Of a stretch of 64,000 nucleotides of DNA, positions 27,679 to 36,060 are shown one piece after another. A program made the position numbers and the translations under genes. The stretch spans positions 1 through 64,000 of the forward strand of contig NZ_RJAC01000004.1 in NCBI RefSeq assembly GCF_003999975.1. The letters run 5' to 3'. Each line of letters opens with the position of its first letter. Within the stretch, counting starts at the first letter, position 1. This stretch comes from Actinoplanes solisilvae (GTDB lineage: Bacteria; Actinomycetota; Actinomycetes; Mycobacteriales; Micromonosporaceae). The notes below the pieces were generated by a model. It searched no databases and was not told the DNA's origin. It saw nothing but the letters and a program-made list of their open reading frames with translations.

Positions 27679-29679
27679 ATGACTGCGGACGACCTGCCGG
27701 CCACTGCCGGAGGCAACACCGAGACGAGCGCCACCGACCGGCCCGACAGCGTGGATCACGAGGGCTGGCCCGCCGACGTCGACGTGCCGGACGACGGGGC
27801 GGAACCGAAGCTCTGGTTCACGCGGACCGCCGTGCCGGACGATCAAGAGAACGGCCCGTCCGGCACGGGGGAGAACGGGCCGGGTCTGACGCAGATCGTG
27901 GAGCTGCGGGAGCGGGCTGCCGGGCCGGACCGGGACGCGGCCGTGGCTGCCCGTGCAGCGCTCGGGCGGCTGGTGACCGATGACAGCCGGGAAGTCGCGG
28001 TAGTGGCCGAGGAAGCCCTGCGGGCCACGTCGGTCGGGCTCGAGCCCGCGCGGGTCGACTTCGGGCCTGTCTCGCCGGGAACGCCCCAGCTGGTGGCGGC
28101 AGTGAAGATCACGGGGCCGCCGATGGCCCTGGCGTCGGAGCTTCGGGTCACGGGGACCGGCCTGCGGGCGCGGATCGCCGGTGATCAGCTTCAGGTGGCC
28201 TGGCTGCCGGGGGATGGCCCGCTGACGGGGATGGTGTCGCTCAACGGGGTGGCGGGAGCGGCCGACCTGCCGGTCACCGGACATATCGCCACCGGACCGA
28301 CAGGCGACGGGCCCGCCGAAGCTAGGCCGAGCGCCCTGACCGGGCCGAGCGCCCTGACCGGGCCGAGCGCCCTGACCGGGCCGAGCGCCCTGACCGGGCC
28401 GAGCGCCCTGACCGGGCCGAGCGCCCTGACCGGGCCGAGCGCCCTGACCGGGCCGAGCAGCCCCCGATCACCGCTGACCGCGACGACCCGGATGCCGGCC
28501 GCGGGTCGTCGCGGGAAAGGGCTGCTCCTCGCCGCCGCGACCGCCGTCGTGCTTCTCGCGGGGACCGGTATCGCCGCCGCCGTCACCCTCAACGGCGACA
28601 AATCACCCGACTCGCAAGCGGTCGGGAACTCCGCGCCGCAGGAGAAGGAACCGGCGGGGGCACCAGCGCCAAGCGACCAGGGAGCCGTACCGCCGGCCGA
28701 CGGATCAGCGCCGTCGGCCGAAACGACCGCGCCGCCGACCGAGGGAACAACGCCGGGTGCTGCAGCCGCCCCGCCAGCCAGCCGGGACAAGCCGGTCGTC
28801 GAGGGGACGATCAAGGTCGGGGACGAGCCCGAGGGCGTCGCGGTCTCGCCGGACGGCCGCACCCTCTACGTCGCCAACCAGAGCTCGCGCATCCTGTCCG
28901 TCGTCGACTTGGCGTCGAAAGCCGTCGTGCCGGTCACGCTTCGCAACACCCCGCGTTTCGTGGCCGTCTCGCGGGACGGGCAGCGTGTTTTCGTCTCGAT
29001 GTACGAGAACGACCTCAGCGGCAGCGGGGTGGCCGTTGTCAACGCCCGCACCCGTCAGGTCGAGCGCAACCTCAGCACGGGCGTGCAGCCGTACGCCCTC
29101 TCGGTCGCTCCTGACGGCCGGCTGTGGGTGCCTATTCACGGCGGGCGCAACGTCGAGATCTTCGGTGCGGGCGACCTGAAACCTGACGGGCGCGTGTTCG
29201 TGCCCGAGAACCCGCACGCGGTCTCGTTCGACGCCGCCGGGGAGCGCGCTTTCACACCCGATCACGAGTCGAGCACGGTCTCGGTCATCGACACGCGTGA
29301 CGATCGGCGGCTGCGGTCGATCCCGGTCAGCCGGTCCCCGCACAGCCTCGCCGTCGCGCCTGACGGGCGTACGGTCGTGGTGGCCTGTTTCGACGCGGAC
29401 GCCGCCGACCTGATCGACGCGGTCACGCTCGAACGCCGCGGGTCGTTGCCGGTGGGCGACAAACCGCAGGCCGCCGCCTATGCGATGGACAGCCGCCATG
29501 CGTACGTGGTCAATGAGGCGGGCGATTCGGTCTCGGTTCTCGATCCGCAGGCGCGCAAGGTCACGGCCACGGTCGCGGTCGGCAACAGTCCGCGCGCGAT
29601 GGCCGTCTCGGCGGACGGACGGTTCGCCTATGTGACGAACGGCCGGGACGACACCGTGTCCGTGCTGCGGGTCGGGTGA
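27679..29679 (+). CDS. Membrane-anchored YVTN beta-propeller protein
   Basis: This 666-residue protein has four regions. Residues 75-125 form a HEAT-like helical stretch. About 125-215 is an Ig-like segment of the ASPM-SPD-2-Hydin type (ARVDFGPVSPGTPQLVAAV). Then come seven SALTGP repeats, one membrane helix at about 275-297 (GLLLAAATAVVLLAGTGIAA) and a Pro/Ala linker. From about 370 an extracellular propeller follows with repeats such as EGVAVSPDGRTLYVAN and RAMAVSADGRFAYVTN. It could sense envelope ligands and signal inward. An ECF sigma gene starts 87 bases downstream. Confidence 0.8.
   Translation: MTADDLPATAGGNTETSATDRPDSVDHEGWPADVDVPDDGAEPKLWFTRTAVPDDQENGPSGTGENGPGLTQIVELRERAAGPDRDAAVAARAALGRLVTDDSREVAVVAEEALRATSVGLEPARVDFGPVSPGTPQLVAAVKITGPPMALASELRVTGTGLRARIAGDQLQVAWLPGDGPLTGMVSLNGVAGAADLPVTGHIATGPTGDGPAEARPSALTGPSALTGPSALTGPSALTGPSALTGPSALTGPSALTGPSSPRSPLTATTRMPAAGRRGKGLLLAAATAVVLLAGTGIAAAVTLNGDKSPDSQAVGNSAPQEKEPAGAPAPSDQGAVPPADGSAPSAETTAPPTEGTTPGAAAAPPASRDKPVVEGTIKVGDEPEGVAVSPDGRTLYVANQSSRILSVVDLASKAVVPVTLRNTPRFVAVSRDGQRVFVSMYENDLSGSGVAVVNARTRQVERNLSTGVQPYALSVAPDGRLWVPIHGGRNVEIFGAGDLKPDGRVFVPENPHAVSFDAAGERAFTPDHESSTVSVIDTRDDRRLRSIPVSRSPHSLAVAPDGRTVVVACFDADAADLIDAVTLERRGSLPVGDKPQAAAYAMDSRHAYVVNEAGDSVSVLDPQARKVTATVAVGNSPRAMAVSADGRFAYVTNGRDDTVSVLRVG
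28327..28452. repeat. 18-bp tandem repeat, seven identical units, in the beta-propeller gene
   Basis: CCGAGCGCCCTGACCGGG occurs seven times in a row without a mismatch, encoding seven SALTGP hexapeptides just before the membrane helix. Identity at every third position implies recent expansion. The number of units is likely to vary between strains. Confidence 0.95.
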
Positions 29680-29766
29680 TCTGCCCGAACGAGTGATTGC
29701 CCTGGTGGAAGCGGTATCCGGCATGATCACCTGAAGGGGAACGGGCGAGGCGGGGAGCGAAGCAGC

Positions 29767-30300
29767 GTGCGAAGGCGGGAGAGCGGCACCGACGAGGTGT
29801 TGATCCGCCAGCTCTTCAACGAGCACGGCGGGGCACTGCTGGCCTACGCCACGCGCCTGATGGGTGATCGCGCCCTCGGCGAGGACGTGGTGCAGGAGAC
29901 CCTGATCAGGGCCTGGCGCAACCCGGAGGCCCTGACCAACGACAAGGGCTCCGTACGGGGTTACCTGTTCACGATCACCCGCAACATCGCGATCGACCGG
30001 CACCGCGCCCGTCAGGCCCGCCCGGCCGAGGTCGCCGAGACGATCAGCAGCACCCCGGTCGCCAAGGACCACGCCGACCAGGTCGTCGACTCGATGGTCG
30101 TGCTCGGCGCGATGGAGAAGCTCTCGGACGAGCACCAGGAAGTGCTCAAGGCCATCTACTTCCAGGGCCGTACGGTCGACGAGGCCGCCGAATCACTCGG
30201 GGTGCCCGCGGGAACCGTGAAGTCGCGCAGCTATTACGCGTTGCGGCGGCTGCGGGAGGCGATGACCGAAAGACCGGTCGTCGTGGAAGGGGCGGCGTGA
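29767..30300 (+). CDS. ECF RNA polymerase sigma factor (SigL/SigK-like)
   Basis: The 177-residue protein has sigma region 2 at about 13-80 (YATRLMGDRALGEDVVQETL, AWRNP) and region 4 at about 118-165 (LSDEHQEVLKAIYFQGRTVD, LGVPAGTVKSRSYYALRRL). There is no region 3, as in ECF factors held by a zinc anti-sigma factor. GTG 29767 follows GGGGAG. The stop codon TGA overlaps the anti-sigma ATG by one base, so the pair is coupled. Confidence 0.93.
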   Translation: MRRRESGTDEVLIRQLFNEHGGALLAYATRLMGDRALGEDVVQETLIRAWRNPEALTNDKGSVRGYLFTITRNIAIDRHRARQARPAEVAETISSTPVAKDHADQVVDSMVVLGAMEKLSDEHQEVLKAIYFQGRTVDEAAESLGVPAGTVKSRSYYALRRLREAMTERPVVVEGAA

Positions 30301-30986
30301 TGAGCGAGCACGAGAACGAGCTGCTCGGCGCGTACGTCCTGGGCGTGCTCGACGACGGTGAACGCGACACGGTGCGCGGGCATCTCGACGGGTGCGAGAG
30401 GTGCCGCCGCGAGGTCGACGAGCTGCGCGAGATGGAGTCGGCCCTGGGGGAGCTGCCGCCCGAGGCGCTGCTCGACGGGCCGCCCGCGGGCGGTGACCTG
30501 CTGTTGCAGCGCACCCTCAAGCAGGTGCGCGGCGAGCGGGTTCGTGACGACCGCCGGCGCCGTACGGTGTGGGTGGCCGCTGCCGCCGCTGCTGCCGTGG
30601 TGGTGCTGGGCGGTGGAACGCTGCTGGGGCGGGGGACGGCGCCTGACGCGCCCCCGACGGCGCAGGCCAGTCAACCGGCTGGAACTCGCACGGCGACCGC
30701 CACGGACGCGGCCACCGGTGCCACGATGACGGCGTCGGTGATTCCGGCCGCCGGGTGGGTGCGGGTGCACGCCGCGGTGAGCGGGGTCGCGGCGGGGGAG
30801 CAGTGCCGCCTCTACGTGCTGGCCAAGGACGGTTCGCGGCGGGAGGCCGGAAGCTGGCTGATCTCGGAGAAGGCGGCCGCCGAGGGCGGGACCGTCGACG
30901 GGTCGGCGCTGGTCGCCCCGGCCGATGTGGCGGCGGTGCAGGTGGAGACGTTCGCCGGGCGGCCGCTGGTCACCGTGCCGGTTTGA
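30300..30986 (+). CDS. Membrane anti-sigma factor, zinc-finger RskA type
   Basis: The 228-residue protein has a ZAS motif (His28, Cys32, Cys35 in HLDGCERC), a linker, one membrane helix near 84-105, and an extracellular RskA-like beta domain (about 125-228, with EQCRLYVLAKDGSRREAGSW). It should hold the upstream sigma factor at the membrane until stress-triggered proteolysis. Its 3' end overlaps the convergent acyltransferase by 17 bases. Confidence 0.9.
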   Translation: MSEHENELLGAYVLGVLDDGERDTVRGHLDGCERCRREVDELREMESALGELPPEALLDGPPAGGDLLLQRTLKQVRGERVRDDRRRRTVWVAAAAAAAVVVLGGGTLLGRGTAPDAPPTAQASQPAGTRTATATDAATGATMTASVIPAAGWVRVHAAVSGVAAGEQCRLYVLAKDGSRREAGSWLISEKAAAEGGTVDGSALVAPADVAAVQVETFAGRPLVTVPV

Positions 30987-31695
30987 GCAGGTCGGCTTCG
31001 ATCGCCGCGCGGGCCGCGTCGCGCAGGGCCCCGACGTCGGGGTAGTCGGCCGGGTCGAGGGGCGGGAGCACCCGTACGTGCGCGTCGACGTGGTCGCGCA
31101 GGATCAGTCCGTGGCGGGGGAGCGCGGCCCGGGTGCCGTGGACGGCGACGGGGATGATCGGCGCGTGGTGACGTACGGAAAGCTCGAAAGCGCCGTTCTT
31201 GAAGGCCTGGAGCTGACCGTCGGGCGTGCGCCGGCCCTCGGGGAAGATGATCACGGACGATCCGGCGGCGAGCAGGCGGTCGCAGTGGGCCATCATCTCG
31301 CGCACCGAGGCGCCGCTGCCGCGCTTGAGGGGCACGTAGTCGTTGAGCCGCATGTTCCAGCCGATCAGCGGGACCTTGAAGATCTCTTCCTTGGACACCC
31401 ATTTGAACGGGCGGAACAGGGCGAACAGCACGAGGATGTCGATGAGCGACGCGTGGTTGGCGACCAGGACGGCCGGACCCCGCCACGGCACCCGATCGCG
31501 GCCGGTGACCCGCAGACGCCACAACGGGTTGACGTAGACGTAGAACGACGCCCACGCCGACGAGTAGAGGTGCAGGACGACGCGCCGCCGGTCGAACGGG
31601 AGGGTCACCGCCCACACGACGGCCGCGACCACGAAGAAGACGACGCAACTGAGGGCGATGAACGCCCAGTAGGCGACCGAGAAGAGCCGGAGCAC
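30970..31695 (-). CDS. 1-acyl-glycerol-3-phosphate acyltransferase (PlsC family)
   Basis: The 241-residue protein has an N-terminal membrane helix, then the acyltransferase motifs NHASLID (HxxxxD catalytic pair), VSKEEIFKVPLIGW, FPEGRRTPDG and PIIPVAVHG. It transfers a fatty acyl chain to lysophosphatidic acid at the inner leaflet in phospholipid synthesis. It is monocistronic, converging with the anti-sigma gene and divergent from the next gene by 30 bases. Confidence 0.9.
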   Translation of the reverse strand: MLRLFSVAYWAFIALSCVVFFVVAAVVWAVTLPFDRRRVVLHLYSSAWASFYVYVNPLWRLRVTGRDRVPWRGPAVLVANHASLIDILVLFALFRPFKWVSKEEIFKVPLIGWNMRLNDYVPLKRGSGASVREMMAHCDRLLAAGSSVIIFPEGRRTPDGQLQAFKNGAFELSVRHHAPIIPVAVHGTRAALPRHGLILRDHVDAHVRVLPPLDPADYPDVGALRDAARAAIEADLLKPAR

Positions 31696-31725
31696 GGCCG
31701 AAGTGTAAACGGGTAGCCTGCGGCG

Positions 31726-32943
31726 ATGACGAGCCAGAGGCAGTCGGGGTTGCTTTTCGCCGGGCTGGTGGGAGCCTTGGCCGGTGCGGCGCTGGCCGGG
31801 CGCCGGGGCGCGGCGGCGGGGGCTTTCCTGCTCGCCGCTACCGACGCGGTGGCGCGGGTGCGGCAGAAGCCGGGGGAGATTCCGGCGTGGTGGTCGCGGG
31901 TCGTGATGAGCGGGGCGCTTGCGGCGCCGGCGGGGTGGGCCGCGGGACGGTTCCTGAAGCCGGCGACAGTCGGTCTGGTCGCGGGATCGGTGGCGGGGGC
32001 TCTCGGGTTGCGGCCGCAGAAGGTGGCGCTCGGGCCGGTCGTCGGGGCGGTCGCCGGGCTGGTGGGTCGGCGCGCGTCACCGGCGGTCGTGGCGGCGGGC
32101 GCGGTGGTGGGTTTCCGGGTGCTGTCCGCGATGGTGTTCCGCGAACCGCAGGTCGATCTGCTGGCCACGCAGGTTCCGGCTGCGGAGCTGCCGTTCGTGG
32201 TTCCGCTCGCGGCGCGAGGCCGGTACGTCGGCACCGGGTATGTGCGGGAGCTGGCCGAGGTGCTGGGCGGCGACTATCGGGCCGACGTGCCGGACGTGGG
32301 GATCGTCGGGTCGCTCGACGATCTGGCCGGGCCGCGGTTCGACCCGGGCGGCGTGGACCCGCTGGTGCGCGAGTTCTACGAGCGGACGACCCGGTTCCGG
32401 CTCGACATCGTGCCGGTGTGGCGGCCCTGGGTGCGGCCGGGCTATCTGCTCTATCGCACGCTGGTGGCGCGGCCGCTGGGCCAGGCGAACGTGCCGATGA
32501 ACCAGCGCGAGACCCTGCGCGGCGTCCGCAGCCGCATCGACACGATCTCCAGCGGCGCGGAAAGCGTACGCGGGTGGATCCGGTCGTTCGCGGACACCGA
32601 CGAGCCGATCTATGTGGGCATCTACACGACCTACCGGTACGAGGGGCGCGGCTACGTCAGCGTCGGGTTCCCGGTGCCGCAGGGCAACTTCACGGCCACG
32701 CTGCTGCCGTTGCCGCGGGCCGGGGGCGGGCTCGTGCTGACCAGCCGCAGTTCGCTCGCGCACCCGGGGCACTACCTGAGCTACATCGACCCGGCGACGG
32801 GGGAGCTCACCACTTTGGCCGTGCACGGCTTCGCCGAACAGCTCGACGTCTATGTGGAGAACGGATCGTTGCGGGCCGAGCACGCGTTCTCGCTGTTCGG
32901 GCTGCCGTTCCTGGTGCTGCACTACACGATGCGCCGCAAGTGA
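31726..32943 (+). CDS. Conserved hypothetical membrane protein
   Basis: The 405-residue protein has four or five Gly/Ala-rich hydrophobic helices in residues 8-135, then a soluble domain of about 260 residues. The latter contains [47 protein letters not shown] and [11 protein letters not shown] recall similar unnamed actinobacterial proteins but no function. The soluble part is beta-rich and probably cytoplasmic. Confidence 0.75.
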   Translation: MTSQRQSGLLFAGLVGALAGAALAGRRGAAAGAFLLAATDAVARVRQKPGEIPAWWSRVVMSGALAAPAGWAAGRFLKPATVGLVAGSVAGALGLRPQKVALGPVVGAVAGLVGRRASPAVVAAGAVVGFRVLSAMVFREPQVDLLATQVPAAELPFVVPLAARGRYVGTGYVRELAEVLGGDYRADVPDVGIVGSLDDLAGPRFDPGGVDPLVREFYERTTRFRLDIVPVWRPWVRPGYLLYRTLVARPLGQANVPMNQRETLRGVRSRIDTISSGAESVRGWIRSFADTDEPIYVGIYTTYRYEGRGYVSVGFPVPQGNFTATLLPLPRAGGGLVLTSRSSLAHPGHYLSYIDPATGELTTLAVHGFAEQLDVYVENGSLRAEHAFSLFGLPFLVLHYTMRRK

Positions 32944-32994
32944 CCGTTCTCGTACACGTCATCCGGTGTCGGCATGACGGCAGCCGAGCAGATT

Positions 32995-33777
32995 TCACGT
33001 TGAGCCGGCCGGTTTCTCCAGCCGTTTCATGCGGGTCCAGCCGTCCCAGCCTCGTTGGCGCATGCGGTCGCGTAGCCACCCGGCCCGCTGGTCGGCGGCG
33101 TCGGCCAGATCGTCGAGCAGGGCGAACGACGTGTCGTCCTGGCCCGTCCCGGCGAGGTCGAGCCCGGCCGCCTCCCACTCCTCCGCGAACTCGACCATGA
33201 TGTCGATGGCCTCCTCCGCGAGCGGTTCGTCGACCTCCTGGCTCTCCATGAGTTGCGACAACACCTGATACAGCCGGACGACCCTGGGGTCCTCGAGCTG
33301 CGCGATCTTGTCCGGAACCCAGGTGAGCACCTCGTCGGGCCAGCGGGCCGCCATGAGGATCCACCCGTCCCGCTCGCCGGCCAGCATCCGTTCGGACGTC
33401 CCGATCGCCCGGAGCCGATCGAGATAGGCGACGACCTCCGCCGGAAGCACCAGGCTGTCTCCGGCCGTGAGCTGCCGGACCTGCTTGCGACTGGCCTCCA
33501 GCCGTTCGATCTCACCGCGGAGGCGTGCGTCGATCTGCTCCACCGTCTCGGCCAGGGTCGCCTCGTCGGCCTCGAGCATCCGGGAGATCTGCGTCAAAGG
33601 CACGCCGGCGTCGGCGAGCGTACGGATCTTGATGAGTGACACGAGGGCCGGCGCGCCGTACTTGCGGTAGCCCGAGGCGTCACGTTCCGGCTCGGGCAGC
33701 AGTCCGATCTGGTGGTAGTGCCGCACCGCCCGCACCGTCACACCCGCGTACGAGGCCAACTGCCCGATGGTCAGCAT
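32995..33777 (-). CDS. MerR-family regulator of the adjacent DrrAB-type exporter
   Basis: The 260-residue protein begins MLTIGQLASYAGVTVRAVRH, a standard MerR winged helix (GLLPEPERDASGYRKYG). A dimerisation coiled coil and an effector domain of about 140 residues follow. ATG 33777 gives the conserved start; an upstream extension of the frame overlaps the permease and is not real. It follows the two ABC genes by 14 bases and probably activates their shared promoter. Confidence 0.9.
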   Translation of the reverse strand: MLTIGQLASYAGVTVRAVRHYHQIGLLPEPERDASGYRKYGAPALVSLIKIRTLADAGVPLTQISRMLEADEATLAETVEQIDARLRGEIERLEASRKQVRQLTAGDSLVLPAEVVAYLDRLRAIGTSERMLAGERDGWILMAARWPDEVLTWVPDKIAQLEDPRVVRLYQVLSQLMESQEVDEPLAEEAIDIMVEFAEEWEAAGLDLAGTGQDDTSFALLDDLADAADQRAGWLRDRMRQRGWDGWTRMKRLEKPAGST

Positions 33778-33791
33778 GCTTCGATCCTGGC

Positions 33792-34553
33792 TCAGCTGAC
33801 CCGGCGACGGTAGGTGGTGCCGGCGAAGGTAACGGCCACCACCAGCAGACCCGCGCACCAGGCGAGAGCGGTCCAGATGCCGGTGCCGACCGGCTGCTCG
33901 GTGAACAGCGCTCGCAGGGTGTTGACGATGGAGGTCACCGGCTGGTTCTCGGCGAACGCGCGGACCGGTCCCGGCATCGACGCGGTGGGCACGAAAGCCG
34001 AGCTGATGAACGGCAGGAAGATCAGCGGATAGGCGAACGCACTCGCGCCGTCCACCGAACTCGCGGCAAGTCCCGGGATGACCGCGAGCCAGGTCAGCGC
34101 CAAGGTGAACAGGACCAGGATGCCGGCGACGGCGAGCCAGTCGAGCACGCCCGCGCCGGAGCGGAAGCCCATCGCCAGGGCGACCAGCACGACCACGACG
34201 ACCGAGATCAGGTTGGCGACCAGCGACGTCAGGACGTGCGCCCACAGCACGGCGGCCCGGGCGATCGGCATGGACTGGAACCGTTCGAAGATCCCGCCCT
34301 GCCGATCGGTGAAGAGCCGGTACGCCGTGTAGGAGATCCCCGAGGCGATCGTGATGATCAGGATGCCGGGCAGCAGGTAGTTCACGTACGAGCCGGTGCC
34401 GGCCTGGATCGCCCCGCCCAGGACGTAGACGAACAGCAGCAGCATGGCGATCGGCGTGATCACCGTGGTGATGATGGTGTCGGGGCTGCGCGCGATGTGG
34501 CGCAGCGAGCGGCCCAGCAGTACGGCCGTGTCACCGAGGAAGTGCTTGTTCAT
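33792..34553 (-). CDS. ABC-2 type permease (DrrB-like)
   Basis: The 253-residue protein has six membrane helices and the ABC-2 pattern IMLLLFVYVLGGAI, GIFERFQSMPIARAAV and FLPFISSAFVPTASMPGPVR (ABC-2 signature before the last helix). With the overlapping ATPase gene (four bases shared) it forms a drug/antibiotic exporter of the daunorubicin-resistance type. Substrate unknown. Confidence 0.92.
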   Translation of the reverse strand: MNKHFLGDTAVLLGRSLRHIARSPDTIITTVITPIAMLLLFVYVLGGAIQAGTGSYVNYLLPGILIITIASGISYTAYRLFTDRQGGIFERFQSMPIARAAVLWAHVLTSLVANLISVVVVVLVALAMGFRSGAGVLDWLAVAGILVLFTLALTWLAVIPGLAASSVDGASAFAYPLIFLPFISSAFVPTASMPGPVRAFAENQPVTSIVNTLRALFTEQPVGTGIWTALAWCAGLLVVAVTFAGTTYRRRVS

Positions 34554-35332
34554 CGCTGTTCTCCGACCAGGCTCAGGAAGACGTCCTCGAGGGTGGGCTG
34601 CTTCTCGACGTACTCGACCTTGGCCGGGGGCAGCAGGCGCTTGAGCTCGGCAAGGGTGCCGTTCACGATGATCCGGCCCTCGTGCAGGATCGCGATCCGG
34701 TCCGCGAGGTGCTCGGCCTCGTCGAGGTACTGCGTGGTCAGCAGGACGGTCGTGCCGCCCGCGGCGAGTTCCTGGACCGCCGACCAGACCTCCAGGCGCG
34801 CCTCCGGGTCCAGCCCGGTGGTCGGCTCGTCCAGGAAGATGACCGGGGGATCCCCGATCAGGCTCATCGCGATGTCCAGCCGGCGCCGCATCCCCCCGGA
34901 GTACGTCGCCACGCGGCGCCCGCCCGCGTCGGTCAGCGAGAAGCGGCGCAACAGGCGGTCGGCGATCGGGCCGGCGTCCTTGAGGTGCCGCAGCCGGGCG
35001 ACCAGGGTGAGGTTCTCCCGCCCGGTGAGGATCTCGTCGACCGCCGCGAACTGGCCGGTCAGGCTGATCGACTCACGGACGTCGGCGGCCCGCGTCGTCA
35101 CGTCGAAACCGTTGACCTCCGCGCGGCCGCCGTCGGCCTTGAGCAGGGTGGACAGGATTCTCACCAGGGTGGTCTTGCCGGCCCCGTTCGACCCGAGCAG
35201 AGCGAAGATGCTGCCCCGGGCCACGTCGACGTCGACGCCGCGCAACACCTTCAATTCTTTGTACGACTTCTCGAGGCCGCGCACGTGAATCACTGCGCCT
35301 TCGGCCCGGTCGGTCGCCGGTGAAGTATTCAT
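34550..35332 (-). CDS. ABC transporter ATP-binding protein (DrrA-like)
   Basis: The 260-residue ATPase has Walker A GSNGAGKTT (residues 47-55), the Q-loop at LTGQFAAVDE, signature YSGGMRRR, Walker B VIFLDEPTTGLD and a DrrA-type C-terminal tail (ELKRLLPPAKVEYVEKQPTL). It powers the adjacent permease. No Shine-Dalgarno precedes ATG 35332. The promoter placement suggests a leaderless mRNA starting at or next to this codon; ATG 35344 is the alternative. Confidence 0.92.
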   Translation of the reverse strand: MNTSPATDRAEGAVIHVRGLEKSYKELKVLRGVDVDVARGSIFALLGSNGAGKTTLVRILSTLLKADGGRAEVNGFDVTTRAADVRESISLTGQFAAVDEILTGRENLTLVARLRHLKDAGPIADRLLRRFSLTDAGGRRVATYSGGMRRRLDIAMSLIGDPPVIFLDEPTTGLDPEARLEVWSAVQELAAGGTTVLLTTQYLDEAEHLADRIAILHEGRIIVNGTLAELKRLLPPAKVEYVEKQPTLEDVFLSLVGEQR

Positions 35333-35339
35333 GCACGGC

Positions 35340-35371
35340 AGCATGGAGGGTTGACGCTGCGTCAGGGTCAA
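35340..35371 (-). promoter_or_regulatory. MerR-type promoter with central dyad
   Basis: Read on the minus strand, TTGACC (35371-35366) is followed by a 19-20 base spacer holding the perfect dyad TGACGCAGCGTCA (35364-35352) and a weak -10 near CATGCT (35345-35340). The overlong spacer with a central dyad is the hallmark of MerR-activated promoters. Transcription would start near 35333, at the drrA-like ATG. Confidence 0.7.
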
Positions 35372-35397
35372 GCCCGCGCGCCGAGACCCCGGTTCCG

Positions 35398-36060
35398 CTA
35401 CGAGGCGAGCCGCAGCCAGGTCAGCACGGCCAGGACCCGCTTGTTCGTCGTGGCGCGGCCCTCCCCCGCGGAGAGGCTGATGCCCAGCTTGTCGAAGATG
35501 CGGCCCGCGTGGTCCTCGATGGTGCGTTCGGTCAGCGACAGCCGGCCCGCGATCCCCATGTTCGAGTAGCCCTCGGCCATCAGCTTCAGCACCTCGGTCT
35601 CCTGGCGGGTCAGGGAGTCGAGCGCGCTGTCGCGGCGGGCCGGGCGCAGCAGGCGGCTGGCGATCGAGCGGCCCAGCACCGGTTCGCCCGCGACGAGCCG
35701 GGTCAGCTGGGGGCCGAGCGAGACGATGTCGACCTCGTCCTTGCGCAGGTAGCCGATGCCGGTCTCGAAGTCGCGCAGCAACTGGATCGCCTGCGTGGTC
35801 GCGGTCTCGGCCGAGAGCATGAGGATCGCCGTCCCCGGGCTCTCCTTCTTGACCGTACGGGCCACCGCGATTCCTTCGTCGTCGGCGTCCTCGGAGAGTT
35901 TGACGTCGATGATCGCCACGTCGACCGAGTGACGGCGTACGCCGGTGACGAGCTCGGCGCCCGTGGCCGCGTCGACGAGCACCTCGAAGCCGCTGTCGCG
36001 CAGGCATCGGGCGACGGCCGTACGGAAGATGGCGTGGTCGTCGGCGATCGCGATCCTCAT
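35398..36060 (-). CDS. NarL/LuxR-type response regulator
   Basis: The 220-residue protein has a receiver domain (acidic pocket DDH at 7-9, phosphorylated Asp52 in AIIDVK) and a LuxR helix-turn-helix near 148-205 (LTRQETEVLKLMAEGYSNMG, LTERTIEDHAGRIFDKLGI). The start overlaps the histidine kinase stop by four bases, so it is its partner. The target genes are unknown; the divergent small-protein operon at 38014 is a candidate. Confidence 0.93.
   Translation of the reverse strand: MRIAIADDHAIFRTAVARCLRDSGFEVLVDAATGAELVTGVRRHSVDVAIIDVKLSEDADDEGIAVARTVKKESPGTAILMLSAETATTQAIQLLRDFETGIGYLRKDEVDIVSLGPQLTRLVAGEPVLGRSIASRLLRPARRDSALDSLTRQETEVLKLMAEGYSNMGIAGRLSLTERTIEDHAGRIFDKLGISLSAGEGRATTNKRVLAVLTWLRLAS

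Noticed and set aside
28327..28452. Regular short repeats that could suggest a CRISPR array
   Set aside because: The units are 18 bp, contiguous and without spacers, and lie in frame inside a coding sequence.
32995..34245. N-terminal extension of the MerR gene into the permease region
   Set aside because: The extension is a shadow of the permease; the conserved MerR start is ATG 33777.
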